A DNA stretch of 58,886 nucleotides, from NCBI GenBank assembly GCA_016207515.1, contig JACQPN010000011.1:1-58886 (forward strand), written 5' to 3'. A program made the translations under genes and the position numbers. Every line of letters begins with the position of its first letter. Position 1 is the first letter of the stretch. This DNA comes from Euryarchaeota archaeon. GTDB lineage: Archaea > Thermoplasmatota > SW-10-69-26 > JACQPN01. Positions 39,573 through 48,350 of this stretch are shown piece after piece. The notes beneath the pieces are model-generated. The model was not told where the DNA came from and did no database searches. It was given only the letters and a program-made list of their open reading frames with translations.

Positions 39573-39735
39573 CGGGGTTATCAGCTTCGGGACGACGTGT
39601 CTCTCAAGATGACGGGTTTTGGTGTTTTGCCCCTCATATCCACTTGTAGCGCGCGGATCGACCCCTCGGGCATCCTTCGACGTTTGCCACACAACGCACG
39701 AATAGTCTCCGGGCGTCGTCTCGTGCGGTGATGAC

Positions 39736-40200
39736 ATGTCGGCAAAGAGGGGAATCGTCGTTGGCATGGTGATCGTGGTCTTCGCGGCCGGGGCCGCCGC
39801 GGCGCCCGCGGGCGTCGGAGTTCCGACTAGCGACCTTACGCCCCGCGTGGAACCGGCAGAAGACCCGGGCCTGCTGCCGCGTAACGACGGCCTGCCGTCG
39901 GCCATCGAAGAGGCGGTCCTTCCCGAGGGGCCCGCTGCGGACACCCATCCCGCGTCGACCACGCCGGTGTCGCCGCCTGACACGGACACCCGGCCGATCG
40001 ACGACGTTTCGACCGCATCGCAGGCCAAGCCGTCGAAGGACATCGGGCGCCAATTGGTGCGCGTGCCTTCGGTGATAGCGTTGATCGTCGAAAAGGTGGA
40101 GGCGGCGCTTCTCGCGCCGTTCGTGGCCCTCGCGGACTCCGTCGCCGTCGTCGTTGACAGCCCGTCGCAGATGGCGGCGGCGCTTCGCTTCACCGCTTAG
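39736..40200 (+). CDS. small secreted or anchored hypothetical protein
   Basis: 154 residues with a signal sequence or N-terminal anchor (about 5-24), a Pro/Asp/Thr-rich middle and an amphipathic, hydrophobic C-terminal helix (about 112-140). No family recognised. Coding is supported by length, the hydrophobic start and GC-rich third positions, but the composition is low complexity, so the call is moderate. Confidence 0.5.
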   Translation: MSAKRGIVVGMVIVVFAAGAAAAPAGVGVPTSDLTPRVEPAEDPGLLPRNDGLPSAIEEAVLPEGPAADTHPASTTPVSPPDTDTRPIDDVSTASQAKPSKDIGRQLVRVPSVIALIVEKVEAALLAPFVALADSVAVVVDSPSQMAAALRFTA

Positions 40201-40207
40201 GATGATC

Positions 40208-40281
40208 GGGGAGCTGGCCCCTGCCCGACCCGGCCCCAGCCAGAAGCCTCACTCCCGATGGGAGTCCCCAGCCAGCTCCCC
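40208..40281. terminator. long inverted repeat between convergent genes
   Basis: Exact 11-bp arms GGGGAGCTGGC (40208-40218) and GCCAGCTCCCC (40271-40281) with an inner hairpin ACTCCC/GGGAGT (40251-40265) between them, followed by CTTGCTTTTCC. It lies between the end of the plus-strand gene (40200) and the end of nadC (40292), so it could stop transcription from both sides. Confidence 0.55.
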
Positions 40282-40291
40282 TTGCTTTTCC

Positions 40292-41209
40292 TTACCCAGG
40301 TTTTGCAGCCCGTTTGCGTCTTTCGCCGCGATGTGTCCGGCCCCCCCGGTCGCGGGCGCTCCCCTCTACCGGTCGGACGTCCATGGAGAAGTCGCACGCG
40401 CGGACACTATGCGTCAAGGCGCCAAGCGAGACGCGATCCGCGTACCGTGCCCTCGTTGCGACATTTTGAAGGGTGATCCCGCCCGAGACCTCGATTCTCA
40501 CCTTCGGGAATGCTTTCTTCAGTCGTCGGGCAACGGAGGCGCCCATGGCCGGTCCCATGTTGTCGAGCAGGATCCACTCCGCGCCCGCGCCGGCCGCCTC
40601 CATCGCCTCGTCGAGGTCACGCGCCTCCGCTTCAACGTTCGATCCAGGGTGGCGCCTTTTGGCGCGTCGCACGGCCACCCCTATGCCGCCAGCGATGTCC
40701 GCGTGGTTCTCCTTGACGAGTATCGCGGCGGAAAGGTCGAAGCGATGGCTTTTTCCGCCGCCCAGTTCGACGGCCCTTTTCTCGAACCACCGAAAGCCCG
40801 GCGTGGTCTTACGTGTGGCCGCGACCTCCACATGCGGGTTCGCGGCGCGCACCTTCGCGACCGCTTTCCTCGTCGCAGTTGCTATCCCGCTCATCCGCAT
40901 CACGATGTTGAGGGCCAGTCGTTCGCATAGGAGGAGTGCTGCCGCGTCTCCCGTCGCTTCGAGCACCTTCGTGCCTGGGGACACGCGGCTACCGTCACGG
41001 ACCGTCCTTTTGACGCGGCATCGGCGCAGCCGGAAAAGCGCCGCGGCCTCTTCCAGGCCGGCCACGACACACGCTTCGTTCGCCCGTAGGGCGGCCTGCG
41101 CGGCTGTACGCCCCAAGACGGCCTTGGTCGTGACGTCCCCGCGGGGGGCGTCTTCCTCAAGGAAACGTCGGAGGTCCCGTAAGACGCGGCTCCCGTCGCG
41201 TTTCGTCAC
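40292..41209 (-). CDS. nadC: nicotinate-nucleotide diphosphorylase (carboxylating), NadC
   Basis: 305 residues. The quinolinate phosphoribosyltransferase signature is clear: ATRKTTPGFRWFEKRAVELG and GGGKSHRFDLS (about 130-160), then LVKENH and the glycine-rich IEVSGGI near the end. The last 30 residues are a basic extension beyond the usual fold. The enzyme joins quinolinate and PRPP to give nicotinate mononucleotide, the third step of NAD synthesis, downstream of aspartate dehydrogenase and NadA encoded within 4 kb. Confidence 0.93.
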   Translation of the reverse strand: MTKRDGSRVLRDLRRFLEEDAPRGDVTTKAVLGRTAAQAALRANEACVVAGLEEAAALFRLRRCRVKRTVRDGSRVSPGTKVLEATGDAAALLLCERLALNIVMRMSGIATATRKAVAKVRAANPHVEVAATRKTTPGFRWFEKRAVELGGGKSHRFDLSAAILVKENHADIAGGIGVAVRRAKRRHPGSNVEAEARDLDEAMEAAGAGAEWILLDNMGPAMGASVARRLKKAFPKVRIEVSGGITLQNVATRARYADRVSLGALTHSVRACDFSMDVRPVEGSARDRGGRTHRGERRKRAAKPG

Positions 41210-41359
41210 GATTGGCCAAAGCGGGGCGCCGATATCAAGTATCCCAAGCCGCGCCCGCGGTGCGTGAGGAGGGGTTTTCCGTCATCCCTTCGGCCACATT
41301 TCGAGGTACGTCCGAGAAGCCTCATAACCGGCGAGAGGGGCTGTAGCGGCGGGATACGG

Positions 41360-42385
41360 ATGAAAATACTGAGCGCGATGCTAATGACGCTTTTGATGGC
41401 GCTGGCGGCCTTTGCCCCGTTGGGCGCCCCCAAGCCATCGGCGAGCGAGGCGACCGACAAGTTGGTCCTCTCCAACGAATCCATCACGGTCCACTTCCAG
41501 GGCAAGAAGCCCATGATGGACGTGTATGCGACGGGAAACGAGTCGCGCGGGTTCAAGATCTTCCTCCAACGATTGGTGGAACTCGCACCGGGCGACACGC
41601 AAGGCGGCCAGGACGTCGCTTCCTTGAACCTTGTCGCTGCCCGTAACTGGACAATCACGGACACGGAGGACGCCGACGGGGTGCACGTGACCTTCAAGAT
41701 CGTTGCACCTGTGGAGACGAAGGCCGCCGGTCGGGACCAGATCCCGATGCCGCCGGAGGCCGACAACCTGACGGGAAACCTCACGGGGAACGTTTCCGTC
41801 CAATCCGGCGAGAACGCGTCGGTATCCATCGTGTTCCACATCTACACGGTCCCGAAGACCGTTGTGCTCGGCAACGAGACGTTCGAGGTGCAGACCCACG
41901 AAGTCAAGTTCGACCTCCTAGTGGAGAAATGGCCGTGGAGCGTCAGGACGGACGTTTTGGGGCTCGAATTCATCGTCGCCCAACGCGGCGGTGGAAATGC
42001 CTCAAGCGGAACGAATGCGAGCCTCGGCGATTCCCACGTGAACGTCACGGAATCGAACGCCACAGGCAACGCCACAACGATCGGGTGGCTCCGCTGGGCG
42101 GACACCGCAAGCGCCTCCACCGGCGGCAACGTCACGAACGTCACCGTAAGGGCCGTGAAGCCGGGCGGAATGCAGGGCGGCGCCCAAAGCGGCTCCAAGT
42201 ACTGGCTCGTGTACGAAGCGCCCGGATTCGACAACCTCACGCACGACCCCTCCATAGGCGTCGTCCCAGAATCGGTCGCGGGCTCGCTTCCCCCATTGGG
42301 GACGCCAGGCCCGGGCCTCATCCCACTCGTGACCGTCGGGGCCTTGGCCGCCATAGCCGTGCGCCATCGGCAAAGGAGACCATAG
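41360..42385 (+). CDS. secreted N-glycosylated hypothetical protein with C-terminal span
   Basis: 341 residues from ATG 41360; a CTCATAACC box at about 41317-41325 places transcription just before it. Signal peptide (about 1-25), beta-rich body with about ten N-x-S/T sequons, then a Pro-rich stretch and a span (about 318-335) ending RHRQRRP. The PGxGLIP plus span plus Arg tail is an archaeal surface-anchor style (PGF-CTERM-like, but the exact motif is absent). Function unknown. Confidence 0.72.
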   Translation: MKILSAMLMTLLMALAAFAPLGAPKPSASEATDKLVLSNESITVHFQGKKPMMDVYATGNESRGFKIFLQRLVELAPGDTQGGQDVASLNLVAARNWTITDTEDADGVHVTFKIVAPVETKAAGRDQIPMPPEADNLTGNLTGNVSVQSGENASVSIVFHIYTVPKTVVLGNETFEVQTHEVKFDLLVEKWPWSVRTDVLGLEFIVAQRGGGNASSGTNASLGDSHVNVTESNATGNATTIGWLRWADTASASTGGNVTNVTVRAVKPGGMQGGAQSGSKYWLVYEAPGFDNLTHDPSIGVVPESVAGSLPPLGTPGPGLIPLVTVGALAAIAVRHRQRRP

Positions 42386-42409
42386 GCCCTGACGTCACGA
42401 AACAAGCGC

Positions 42410-42461
42410 GCGCCGGCGGCAGCGGCCTCGTTGGAGCCTCCTCTCCTTCTGCCGCCGGCGC
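42410..42461 (+). terminator. 13-bp inverted repeat terminator
   Basis: GCGCCGGCGGCAG (42410-42422) and CTGCCGCCGGCGC (42449-42461) are exact complements over a 26-nt loop, followed by CTCTTTGTCC. It lies 24 nt after the surface-protein stop codon and fits a transcription terminator. Confidence 0.6.
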
Positions 42462-42612
42462 CTCTTTGTCCTCCCATCCGAGATGGTCGCGCCGTAGGAC
42501 GGGGCGCAAAGCGAAGGAAGTGGGATAGGCCCGCTTGCGTCTTGCGCCTTCAAGGGCGCCTCGCCAATCCACGGGCAAACGGTTAAGGAGAACCTTCCAC
42601 CTCACAAGGCCC

Positions 42613-43386
42613 GTGCGCATACTCGTGCTCGGATGCGGTGCCATAGGGGCGATGCTCGCCCGGGAAGCATCGAAGCTTCCCGCCATCCAGGCCATTTGGC
42701 TGTTCGATCAAGAACCGAAGCGGGCCGGCGGACTTGCCGAGACGCTTCCCAAGACGCGAGAGGCGAAGATATTCAAGGAGGCCCTGCGCGAGGTCGACCT
42801 CGTCGTGGAAGCTGCCTCGCAGGAGGCCGTCGCCGCCTACGGGCCGACGGTCATCGGTTCCGGCAAGGACATGATGATCCTTTCCGTCGGCGCCCTTGCC
42901 GACGCGAAACTGGAATCGACCCTCAACGCCCTGTCCGCGACATGCGGTGGTCGCCTTTACATCCCGTCCGGGGCCCTCGCTGGGCTCGATGCTCTGAAAT
43001 CCGCAAGTGTCGGCGAGCTGCGGGAGGTGCATCTTCGGACGCGCAAACCGCCCGCTTCGTTAGGCCTGACCGGCGTCGAAGCCGCCAAAGTGATCTATAC
43101 AGGGACCGCGCGGGAGGCCGTCAAGAAGTACCCGAAGAACGTGAACGTCGCAGCGGCGCTATCCCTCGCCGGCATCGGCTTCGACCGGACACAGGTCTCC
43201 ATCATCGCCGACCCAGCGGTGCGGCGAAACACGCACGTGATTACCGTCGAGGGCGATTTTGGGAGGATGGAACTCACAATAGAGAACGAGCCGCACCCCG
43301 GCAACCCCAGGACGAGCAAGTTGGCCGCGTACAGCGCCATCGCCCTGTTGAGGCAGCTTGCCGGGGGAAAGCGCGTCGGGACGTGA
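42613..43386 (+). CDS. nadX: L-aspartate dehydrogenase
   Basis: 257 residues from GTG 42613, about 30 nt after a GGTTAAGG box, so leaderless. Rossmann motif LGCGAIGAML (about 6-15), the LVVEAASQEAV and LSVGALAD segments, YIPSGALAGLDAL, and the catalytic His region with NVNVAAALSLAGIGFD and ENEPHPGNPRTSKLAAYSA, all as in archaeal aspartate dehydrogenase. It oxidises L-aspartate to iminoaspartate, which NadA uses; it replaces NadB. Confidence 0.92.
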   Translation: MRILVLGCGAIGAMLAREASKLPAIQAIWLFDQEPKRAGGLAETLPKTREAKIFKEALREVDLVVEAASQEAVAAYGPTVIGSGKDMMILSVGALADAKLESTLNALSATCGGRLYIPSGALAGLDALKSASVGELREVHLRTRKPPASLGLTGVEAAKVIYTGTAREAVKKYPKNVNVAAALSLAGIGFDRTQVSIIADPAVRRNTHVITVEGDFGRMELTIENEPHPGNPRTSKLAAYSAIALLRQLAGGKRVGT

Positions 43387-43480
43387 GGCGCGCAATTTTC
43401 ATCGCGTAGGGACGAGCGTCGCAAGAGCGCTTCAAAGGCAAGATGGGCGCGGGGGGGACGGGTCCGCCGCTGGCCTCCGT

Positions 43481-44491
43481 TCAGGCGCTCAATTCCAACA
43501 TCCTGTCGATGCACCGCTTTGCCCTTACGCGCACGTCGTCTGCGACCTCGATCGTCTGCTCCGGTTCCGGCGCTTCGAGCGCCTTCGCCACAGCCCGGAG
43601 ATCCGTCATCTTCATGTACGGGCAGAGTCCGCACCCTCCGATGAACTCCTTCTCCGGGACCTCGACTCGCATGCGGTCCGAGAGGCCGCATTCGGTGACC
43701 AAGAGAAACTCCTGTGCCGCACTCTCTTTCACGTAGCGTATCATGTCGCCCGTGCCGCCGGTCATGTCGGCGTTGGCGACGACATCGGGCGGCGACTCGG
43801 TGTGGACGAGGATTTTCACGTCGGGGTGGGCCTCACGGTGCGCCTTCATCGCCTCGCCGGTGAAGCGTTCGTGGACGATGCACGTGCCGTTCCAGGGGAT
43901 TATCTCCTTGCCGGTGTCTGGCGCGAGGTTCGCGGCCATGTACTTGTCGGGGAGGAAAACGATTCTTCTCTGCGGCAGGCGTGTGATCACCTTGACGGCG
44001 TTCGCCGACGTGACGCACGCGTCGCACTCCGCCTTGACTTCGGCCGTGGTGTTGATGTAGCAGACGAAGGCCGCGTCGGGGTATTGCTGGCGCAGCGCCC
44101 GCACGTCGGCCCCCGTGATCGAATCGGCGAGCGAGCAGCCGGCGCCAGGCGCAGGAAGGAGCACCGTCTTCGTGGGGTTGAGTATCTTCGCTGTCTCAGC
44201 CATGAACCGCACGCCGCAGAAGACGATGATGTCCGCGTCCGTCTTCGCGGCGTACTTCGAAAGGCCGAGCGAATCGTCGGTGTAGTCCGCCACACCATAG
44301 ATGATGTCCGGGGTCTGATATGAGTGCGCGACTATCACGGCGTTCTTCTCGCGCTTCAAGGCATTGATCCTTAGCGTGAGCGGCGCGATCATCCGGCACT
44401 CCGGCTCGCCCCAGCCGACGTTGCCCATCTTCGCGTATAGGCGGCCCGCCTCGGCGGCGACCTGTTCGCTTGTGGCTGCGGTCATCTCCAC
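43481..44491 (-). CDS. nadA: quinolinate synthase A
   Basis: 336 residues. NadA has threefold pseudo-symmetry; seen here are IVAHSYQTPDI, FCGVRFMAETAKIL, the cluster ligands in GAGCSLAD, TECGLSD and GGCGLCPYMKM, and MTGGTGDMIRYV. The three Cys hold a [4Fe-4S] cluster. The enzyme condenses iminoaspartate with dihydroxyacetone phosphate to quinolinate, the substrate of NadC. It is divergent from tgtA across 120 nt. Confidence 0.95.
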   Translation of the reverse strand: MEMTAATSEQVAAEAGRLYAKMGNVGWGEPECRMIAPLTLRINALKREKNAVIVAHSYQTPDIIYGVADYTDDSLGLSKYAAKTDADIIVFCGVRFMAETAKILNPTKTVLLPAPGAGCSLADSITGADVRALRQQYPDAAFVCYINTTAEVKAECDACVTSANAVKVITRLPQRRIVFLPDKYMAANLAPDTGKEIIPWNGTCIVHERFTGEAMKAHREAHPDVKILVHTESPPDVVANADMTGGTGDMIRYVKESAAQEFLLVTECGLSDRMRVEVPEKEFIGGCGLCPYMKMTDLRAVAKALEAPEPEQTIEVADDVRVRAKRCIDRMLELSA

Positions 44492-44611
44492 TGAATATTC
44501 AATGCCGTCGCGTATTTAACCGTTCATCTGTGGAAGTACCGATTCAGCGCCTTGCCATCGTCCGTTTCCACCTTCCGGTTTATTAGGCAGCCTCGCTTTC
44601 CCACGCCACCC

Positions 44612-46579
44612 ATGTTCGACATCATGAAGCGAGACGTCTTGGGCCGCCTCGGCCGCATGAAGACGGCGCGCGGGACGGTCACCACACCGACGCTTCTCCC
44701 GGTCATCAATCCGAACAAGCCCACGATCCCCGTTTCGGAGATGAAGCGCCGCTTCGGCGTCGAGATGGTGATCACGAATTCATACATCATCAGGAAATCG
44801 CACCCTCTCACGGAGGCCGCGTTGAAACGCGGAGTCGCGGCAGCGATCGGTTTCGACGGCCCGGTGATGACTGATAGCGGCACGTTCCAAAGCTACATCT
44901 ACGGCGACGTCGAGGTGGACAACAGGACCATCGTGGGTTTCCAGCGCGACATCCGAAGCGACATCGGCACGACGCTCGACATCTTCACGCTGCCAGATAC
45001 GCCGCTCGACGAGGCGCGGCGGCAGATGGAGGAGACGTTGAAGAGGGCGGAGGAGGGCGCTTCCCTCAAGGGCGAGATGCTTCTCGCGGCGACCGTCCAA
45101 GGCGGCACCCACCCGGAGCTACGCGCCGAATGCGCGCGGCGGCTTCAAACGATCGTGGCGGACGTACACCCGATCGGCGGCGTCGTGCCCATGATGGAGG
45201 CCCAACGCTATCGGGAACTCGTCCAGGCGATAATCGCGTCAAAGCGCGAACTCGACCCGTCCCGCCCGGTGCATCTATTCGGCGCGGGCCACCCGATGAT
45301 GCTTCCCATGGCCGTGCTTCTTGGGTGCGACCTCTTCGATTCCGCGGCTTACGCGAAATACGCGGAGGACGACCGCCTCATATTCTCCGACGGGACCCAT
45401 CATCTGGAGGATCTCGAGGAGTTGGCTTGCAGTTGCACTACTTGTGCCTCGACGACGCCGGCAGCGTTGAAGCGCATGCCCAAAGACGAGCGCACTCGTC
45501 TCCTCGCGGAGCACAACCTGCACGTCACGATGAGTGAGGTGCGCGGTGTCCGCCAAGCGATACGGGAGGGGCGCCTCTGGGAGCTCGCGGAGGAACGCGC
45601 CCGTGTCCACCCGTCGCTTCTGTCAGGATTTCGCGAGATACGCAAGCACGCCGATTGGCTTGCCGACGAATCGCCGCGCCGCTGGAAGGGGTCGTTCCTT
45701 TACGTGGGCCCCGATTCGCTCCACCGGCCGGAAGCGAGACTCTACCGTCGACGCCTCATGGAGGAATTCGATACCCGAGGCCGGACCGAGATGCTTCTCC
45801 TTCCCCGGCGCACGACCCCGTACACAAAGCATTTCGGAGGTCTTGTCGCCAATCTCGATTGGACCAAGACCATCCCCGCCGTACAGACGATGTTCGGCCC
45901 CGTCCCGCTCGAACTCGACGAGACCTTCCCCCTCGCCCAATGCGCCGAGCCAGACGAGCTCGAATACGAGGCGGCGGAAGGCGCATGGAACGTCCTCACG
46001 GAATTCTCGCCGAAGCGCGGCGTGGCCGTGGGACGCTACGATGAGGAACGCGATGGTCATCTCCTATCAGGCACATACGCGGAAAGCGACGCCTTCGACA
46101 CGTTGAGGCTCAAAGCCGTCGCCGACATGCAGTTGGGGCGAGGCGCGGGCGAGGCGATGTTCGCGGGGGCCCTTCGGATCGTGCGCTCCAAGAACACAGG
46201 GAAGATCAGGAACGTCTACGACGGGGCGGAATTCATCGCATCGGTACGCGCGGCCGACGGGTTCCTGAACCTCCACCTCGCGGGAGCGCAACGCCTCATC
46301 AAGCGTTTTCCCCCGTCCGCGAATCGGATCATGGTGAACGCGGACAGCGTGGAGTTCAACGAGAAGGGGAAGAGCGTCTTCGCGCATTTCGTGACGGGCA
46401 TAGACCCGGGCCTTGCGCCGGGCGATGAGGTCATCGTCGTCGGACCCGGGGATCGGCTTGTCGCGGTGGGCGAGTTGACGTTGAGCCCGCGCGAATTAAG
46501 GTTTTTCAAGAAAGGCATGGCGGTGAAGGTGCGAGAGGGCGCTGCCCAATCGAACCCCGGCGCCGAGGAAGACGTGTGA
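44612..46579 (+). CDS. tgtA: archaeosine tRNA-guanine transglycosylase with PUA domain
   Basis: 655 residues from ATG 44612, about 30 nt after a TTTATTAGG box. Catalytic core: MTDSGTFQSY (nucleophile Asp region), GGVVPMMEAQRYREL, the second Asp in LFDSAAYAKYAEDDR and zinc ligands CSCTTC (about 289-294) with a downstream His. Long C-terminal domains and a PUA domain (about 570-650, SVFAHFVTGIDPGLAPGDEVIVVGPGDRLVAVG) follow. It exchanges G15 of archaeal tRNA for preQ0, the step before archaeosine. mptA/folE2, queD and queC, which make preQ0, lie 2-4 kb downstream. Confidence 0.95.
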   Translation: MFDIMKRDVLGRLGRMKTARGTVTTPTLLPVINPNKPTIPVSEMKRRFGVEMVITNSYIIRKSHPLTEAALKRGVAAAIGFDGPVMTDSGTFQSYIYGDVEVDNRTIVGFQRDIRSDIGTTLDIFTLPDTPLDEARRQMEETLKRAEEGASLKGEMLLAATVQGGTHPELRAECARRLQTIVADVHPIGGVVPMMEAQRYRELVQAIIASKRELDPSRPVHLFGAGHPMMLPMAVLLGCDLFDSAAYAKYAEDDRLIFSDGTHHLEDLEELACSCTTCASTTPAALKRMPKDERTRLLAEHNLHVTMSEVRGVRQAIREGRLWELAEERARVHPSLLSGFREIRKHADWLADESPRRWKGSFLYVGPDSLHRPEARLYRRRLMEEFDTRGRTEMLLLPRRTTPYTKHFGGLVANLDWTKTIPAVQTMFGPVPLELDETFPLAQCAEPDELEYEAAEGAWNVLTEFSPKRGVAVGRYDEERDGHLLSGTYAESDAFDTLRLKAVADMQLGRGAGEAMFAGALRIVRSKNTGKIRNVYDGAEFIASVRAADGFLNLHLAGAQRLIKRFPPSANRIMVNADSVEFNEKGKSVFAHFVTGIDPGLAPGDEVIVVGPGDRLVAVGELTLSPRELRFFKKGMAVKVREGAAQSNPGAEEDV

Positions 46580-46683
46580 TCGCGACGGGACCCGCCGACG
46601 ATTGCAGCGTCATTGGGTTTCCCAGCCGACAGGTCGACACCCGGATCCACAAGGCCTTTTGCAGACAATCTCGGGACCGTGTT

Positions 46684-47079
46684 TCAGGCCGAGCGCACGA
46701 TCGCGTCAGCCCAATCAAGTATCCGCCTCGCACGCTTCCGCGCGATCTCTGCGTCCGGGCGGTCGATGAGCCTCGCATCGTACGCGACGATGTTCTTCAT
46801 CTCAAGGACGCGAGCGGCCGCCTTGATGGTCGCGGTAAGGCCGTCTACCTTCGTCTGTCGCACAAGGTCCAAGACGTCGCGATGATCCTCGCCGCGCGAC
46901 CGCAATCCGAGCCGTGCGGTCGTGACCGCGTCGAAGGCCGAGATGACGCAATGCTCGGCCCCGAGCCCAACGCCGTCCCAGTCGCCCGCTTCCCAAGCGA
47001 AGTCCATGAGCCGGGCGAATTCATGGGCCTTCTTTAGATACCCGCCGGCAACGGCCGGAGAGACGGTCTCTGTCCTCAT
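46684..47079 (-). CDS. HEPN-domain protein (toxin of MNT/HEPN pair)
   Basis: 131 residues, helical, with the SAFDAVTTARLGLRSRGEDHRDV region where HEPN proteins carry the Arg-x4-6-His motif (R60/R62 ... H66). The upstream MNT gene overlaps it by 4 nt. In such pairs HEPN is a ribonuclease toxin or a binding partner, and the MNT protein modifies it by AMP transfer to neutralise it. Confidence 0.8.
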   Translation of the reverse strand: MRTETVSPAVAGGYLKKAHEFARLMDFAWEAGDWDGVGLGAEHCVISAFDAVTTARLGLRSRGEDHRDVLDLVRQTKVDGLTATIKAAARVLEMKNIVAYDARLIDRPDAEIARKRARRILDWADAIVRSA

Positions 47080-47693
47080 TTCGTCCGGTCAAGTAACACC
47101 ACTCCTTCCCTTTCGACATTGACCAATAGGGTTGGCCGATTCTTTCGGCGCGCCTCCTCGGCGGAATAGACGATGGGCGCGAGGCTGTTCCCGAAAGAAC
47201 GCGACACGCGCTCGAGCAGGCGATCAAGCCTTTGGCGAACGGCCTCGACCGATCGCTCGTCCCGGGCGATGACGAGGAGATCGATGTCGCTTCCGGCCCG
47301 CTCGTCCCCTCGTGCCACGGACCCAAAAAGCACGGCCTTGATGACGCGCTCGTCGGGCCCCAGCTCCCTTACGATCTCGGTGCAGAGCGCCTTCAAGGTG
47401 CCTTCCTCTGCCAAGAAGGCGGCCCGCAGCGGCTTCGTGAGATAATGCGCGCCCTTCCACTTCCAGACCTGGGCCCGGCCCACGACGCGCCTCTCCACGA
47501 GTCCATTGTCCTCGAAGCGGCGCAACTCCCGGATCGCGTTCGCGGGCGACGTCTTGGATCTAATGGCGACCTCCCGGCCCGTGAATTCGCTTCCCACGTT
47601 GCCGACGAGGAGGCGCGCGACGCGTAGCGCCGTGCGGTTCACGAGTATGCCGTCAAGCGAGGAATGGAAACGCATGTTTCGAAATCGAAACAT
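47076..47693 (-). CDS. winged-helix fused to MNT nucleotidyltransferase (antitoxin)
   Basis: About 205 residues from ATG 47693 (or ATG 47675). The N-terminal winged helix (about 18-85) contains VGSEFTGREVAIRSKTSPANAIRELRRF. The MNT domain follows, with VLFGSVARGDERAGSDIDLLVI holding the GSxxRG and DxD motifs. MNT proteins neutralise HEPN partners. The winged helix plus a strong palindrome over the start codon point to autoregulation. This pair splits the archaeosine gene neighbourhood. Confidence 0.85.
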   Translation of the reverse strand: MFRFRNMRFHSSLDGILVNRTALRVARLLVGNVGSEFTGREVAIRSKTSPANAIRELRRFEDNGLVERRVVGRAQVWKWKGAHYLTKPLRAAFLAEEGTLKALCTEIVRELGPDERVIKAVLFGSVARGDERAGSDIDLLVIARDERSVEAVRQRLDRLLERVSRSFGNSLAPIVYSAEEARRKNRPTLLVNVEREGVVLLDRTK

Positions 47694-47713
47694 ATAGGAA
47701 GGAATCGGAACAT
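47674..47713 (-). promoter_or_regulatory. double operator at the MNT/HEPN promoter
   Basis: A palindrome ATGTTTCGA-AA-TCGAAACAT spans 47674-47693 and includes the start codon. Read on the minus strand, ATGTTTCGATTTCG is preceded exactly 20 nt upstream by ATGTTCCGATTCC (47713-47701), and A/T boxes (CTTATG at about 47715, CTATAT at about 47697) overlap both. Two operators two helix turns apart fit a repressor bound on one face. Confidence 0.6.
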
Positions 47714-47872
47714 AAGCTTTTCTCCGCCCCGGCGCGTAGCGGGCGCTCACAGGCTCGACATGTCGACCCCCTCGCCTACGCCCGCAATCCACGGTCGAGG
47801 TAGATCACGCTAGGCGGCACCGGGATCGTCCGGAGCACGTCTCGACACGTCCTGACCGGGGATGATCTCCTA

Positions 47873-48037
47873 GTGGAAGAAACAGTCTCGAACGACCACC
47901 TTGGAAAGATACGCAGCGGTTTCCTTGAGATGGGGACCATCCCCAAGCACGGGGATCCCGAGCGGGTAAAGCGCGTCCTCGCAGGGCTCGAAAGGGCGAA
48001 GCGGGACGAAGGTTGGTTGTCTGAGGCCGGGAATTAG
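47873..48037 (+). CDS. possible small protein, unassigned
   Basis: A 54-residue open frame from GTG 47873, charged and helical toward the end (RVKRVLAGLERAKRDEGWL). The frame is open from 47804 without an earlier ATG, GTG or TTG, which could mean a decayed longer gene. No ribosome site or promoter stands out. The region 47794-48073 has no other candidate. Confidence 0.25.
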   Translation: MEETVSNDHLGKIRSGFLEMGTIPKHGDPERVKRVLAGLERAKRDEGWLSEAGN

Positions 48038-48073
48038 GGCGTTTCGCCACCAGACAGGCTACAACGCCACGCC

Positions 48074-48349
48074 CTAGGGGTTTCCGCCTTCTTTCAACGC
48101 CTTCTCGACCCGCTCCGCCATCTTCGGCCGGAGGCTTACGAAGATCCCGCCTTCGGCCGAACCTGCGAACGAGTGTTCTCCTTTGAGAATTATCTTGCCA
48201 AGCACCGGGTGCGCGATGTCGAGGTGCATCTCGGCGCTTTTGCCATCCGTGTCAGGGTAGTGGATCGACACTTCGGCCCCCTTGAGGACCTCGCGCCGAC
48301 CGGTCGCCTCGACTCCCTCCTTCTTGCCGGCGGGTGCGGCGTCTCCCAT
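48074..48349 (-). CDS. small hypothetical protein downstream of mptA
   Basis: 91 residues starting one nt after the mptA stop codon, so co-transcribed. A Lys/Glu-rich start, then strands (VSIHYPDTDGK, MHLDIAHPVLGKIILKG) and a final helix (KMAERVEKALKEG). No family recognised; possibly a small accessory factor. Confidence 0.6.
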   Translation of the reverse strand: MGDAAPAGKKEGVEATGRREVLKGAEVSIHYPDTDGKSAEMHLDIAHPVLGKIILKGEHSFAGSAEGGIFVSLRPKMAERVEKALKEGGNP

Positions 48350-48350
48350 A

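Noticed and set aside
38712-39731. Plus-strand frame of 339 codons, extremely Arg/Gly/Pro-rich
   Set aside because: It is a frame-shifted shadow of the surface-protein gene at 38029-39525; the Arg-rich composition is typical of the alternate frame of GC-rich coding DNA.
43358-44323. Plus-strand frame of 321 codons
   Set aside because: Antisense to nadA, whose cluster cysteines and conserved segments are all present.
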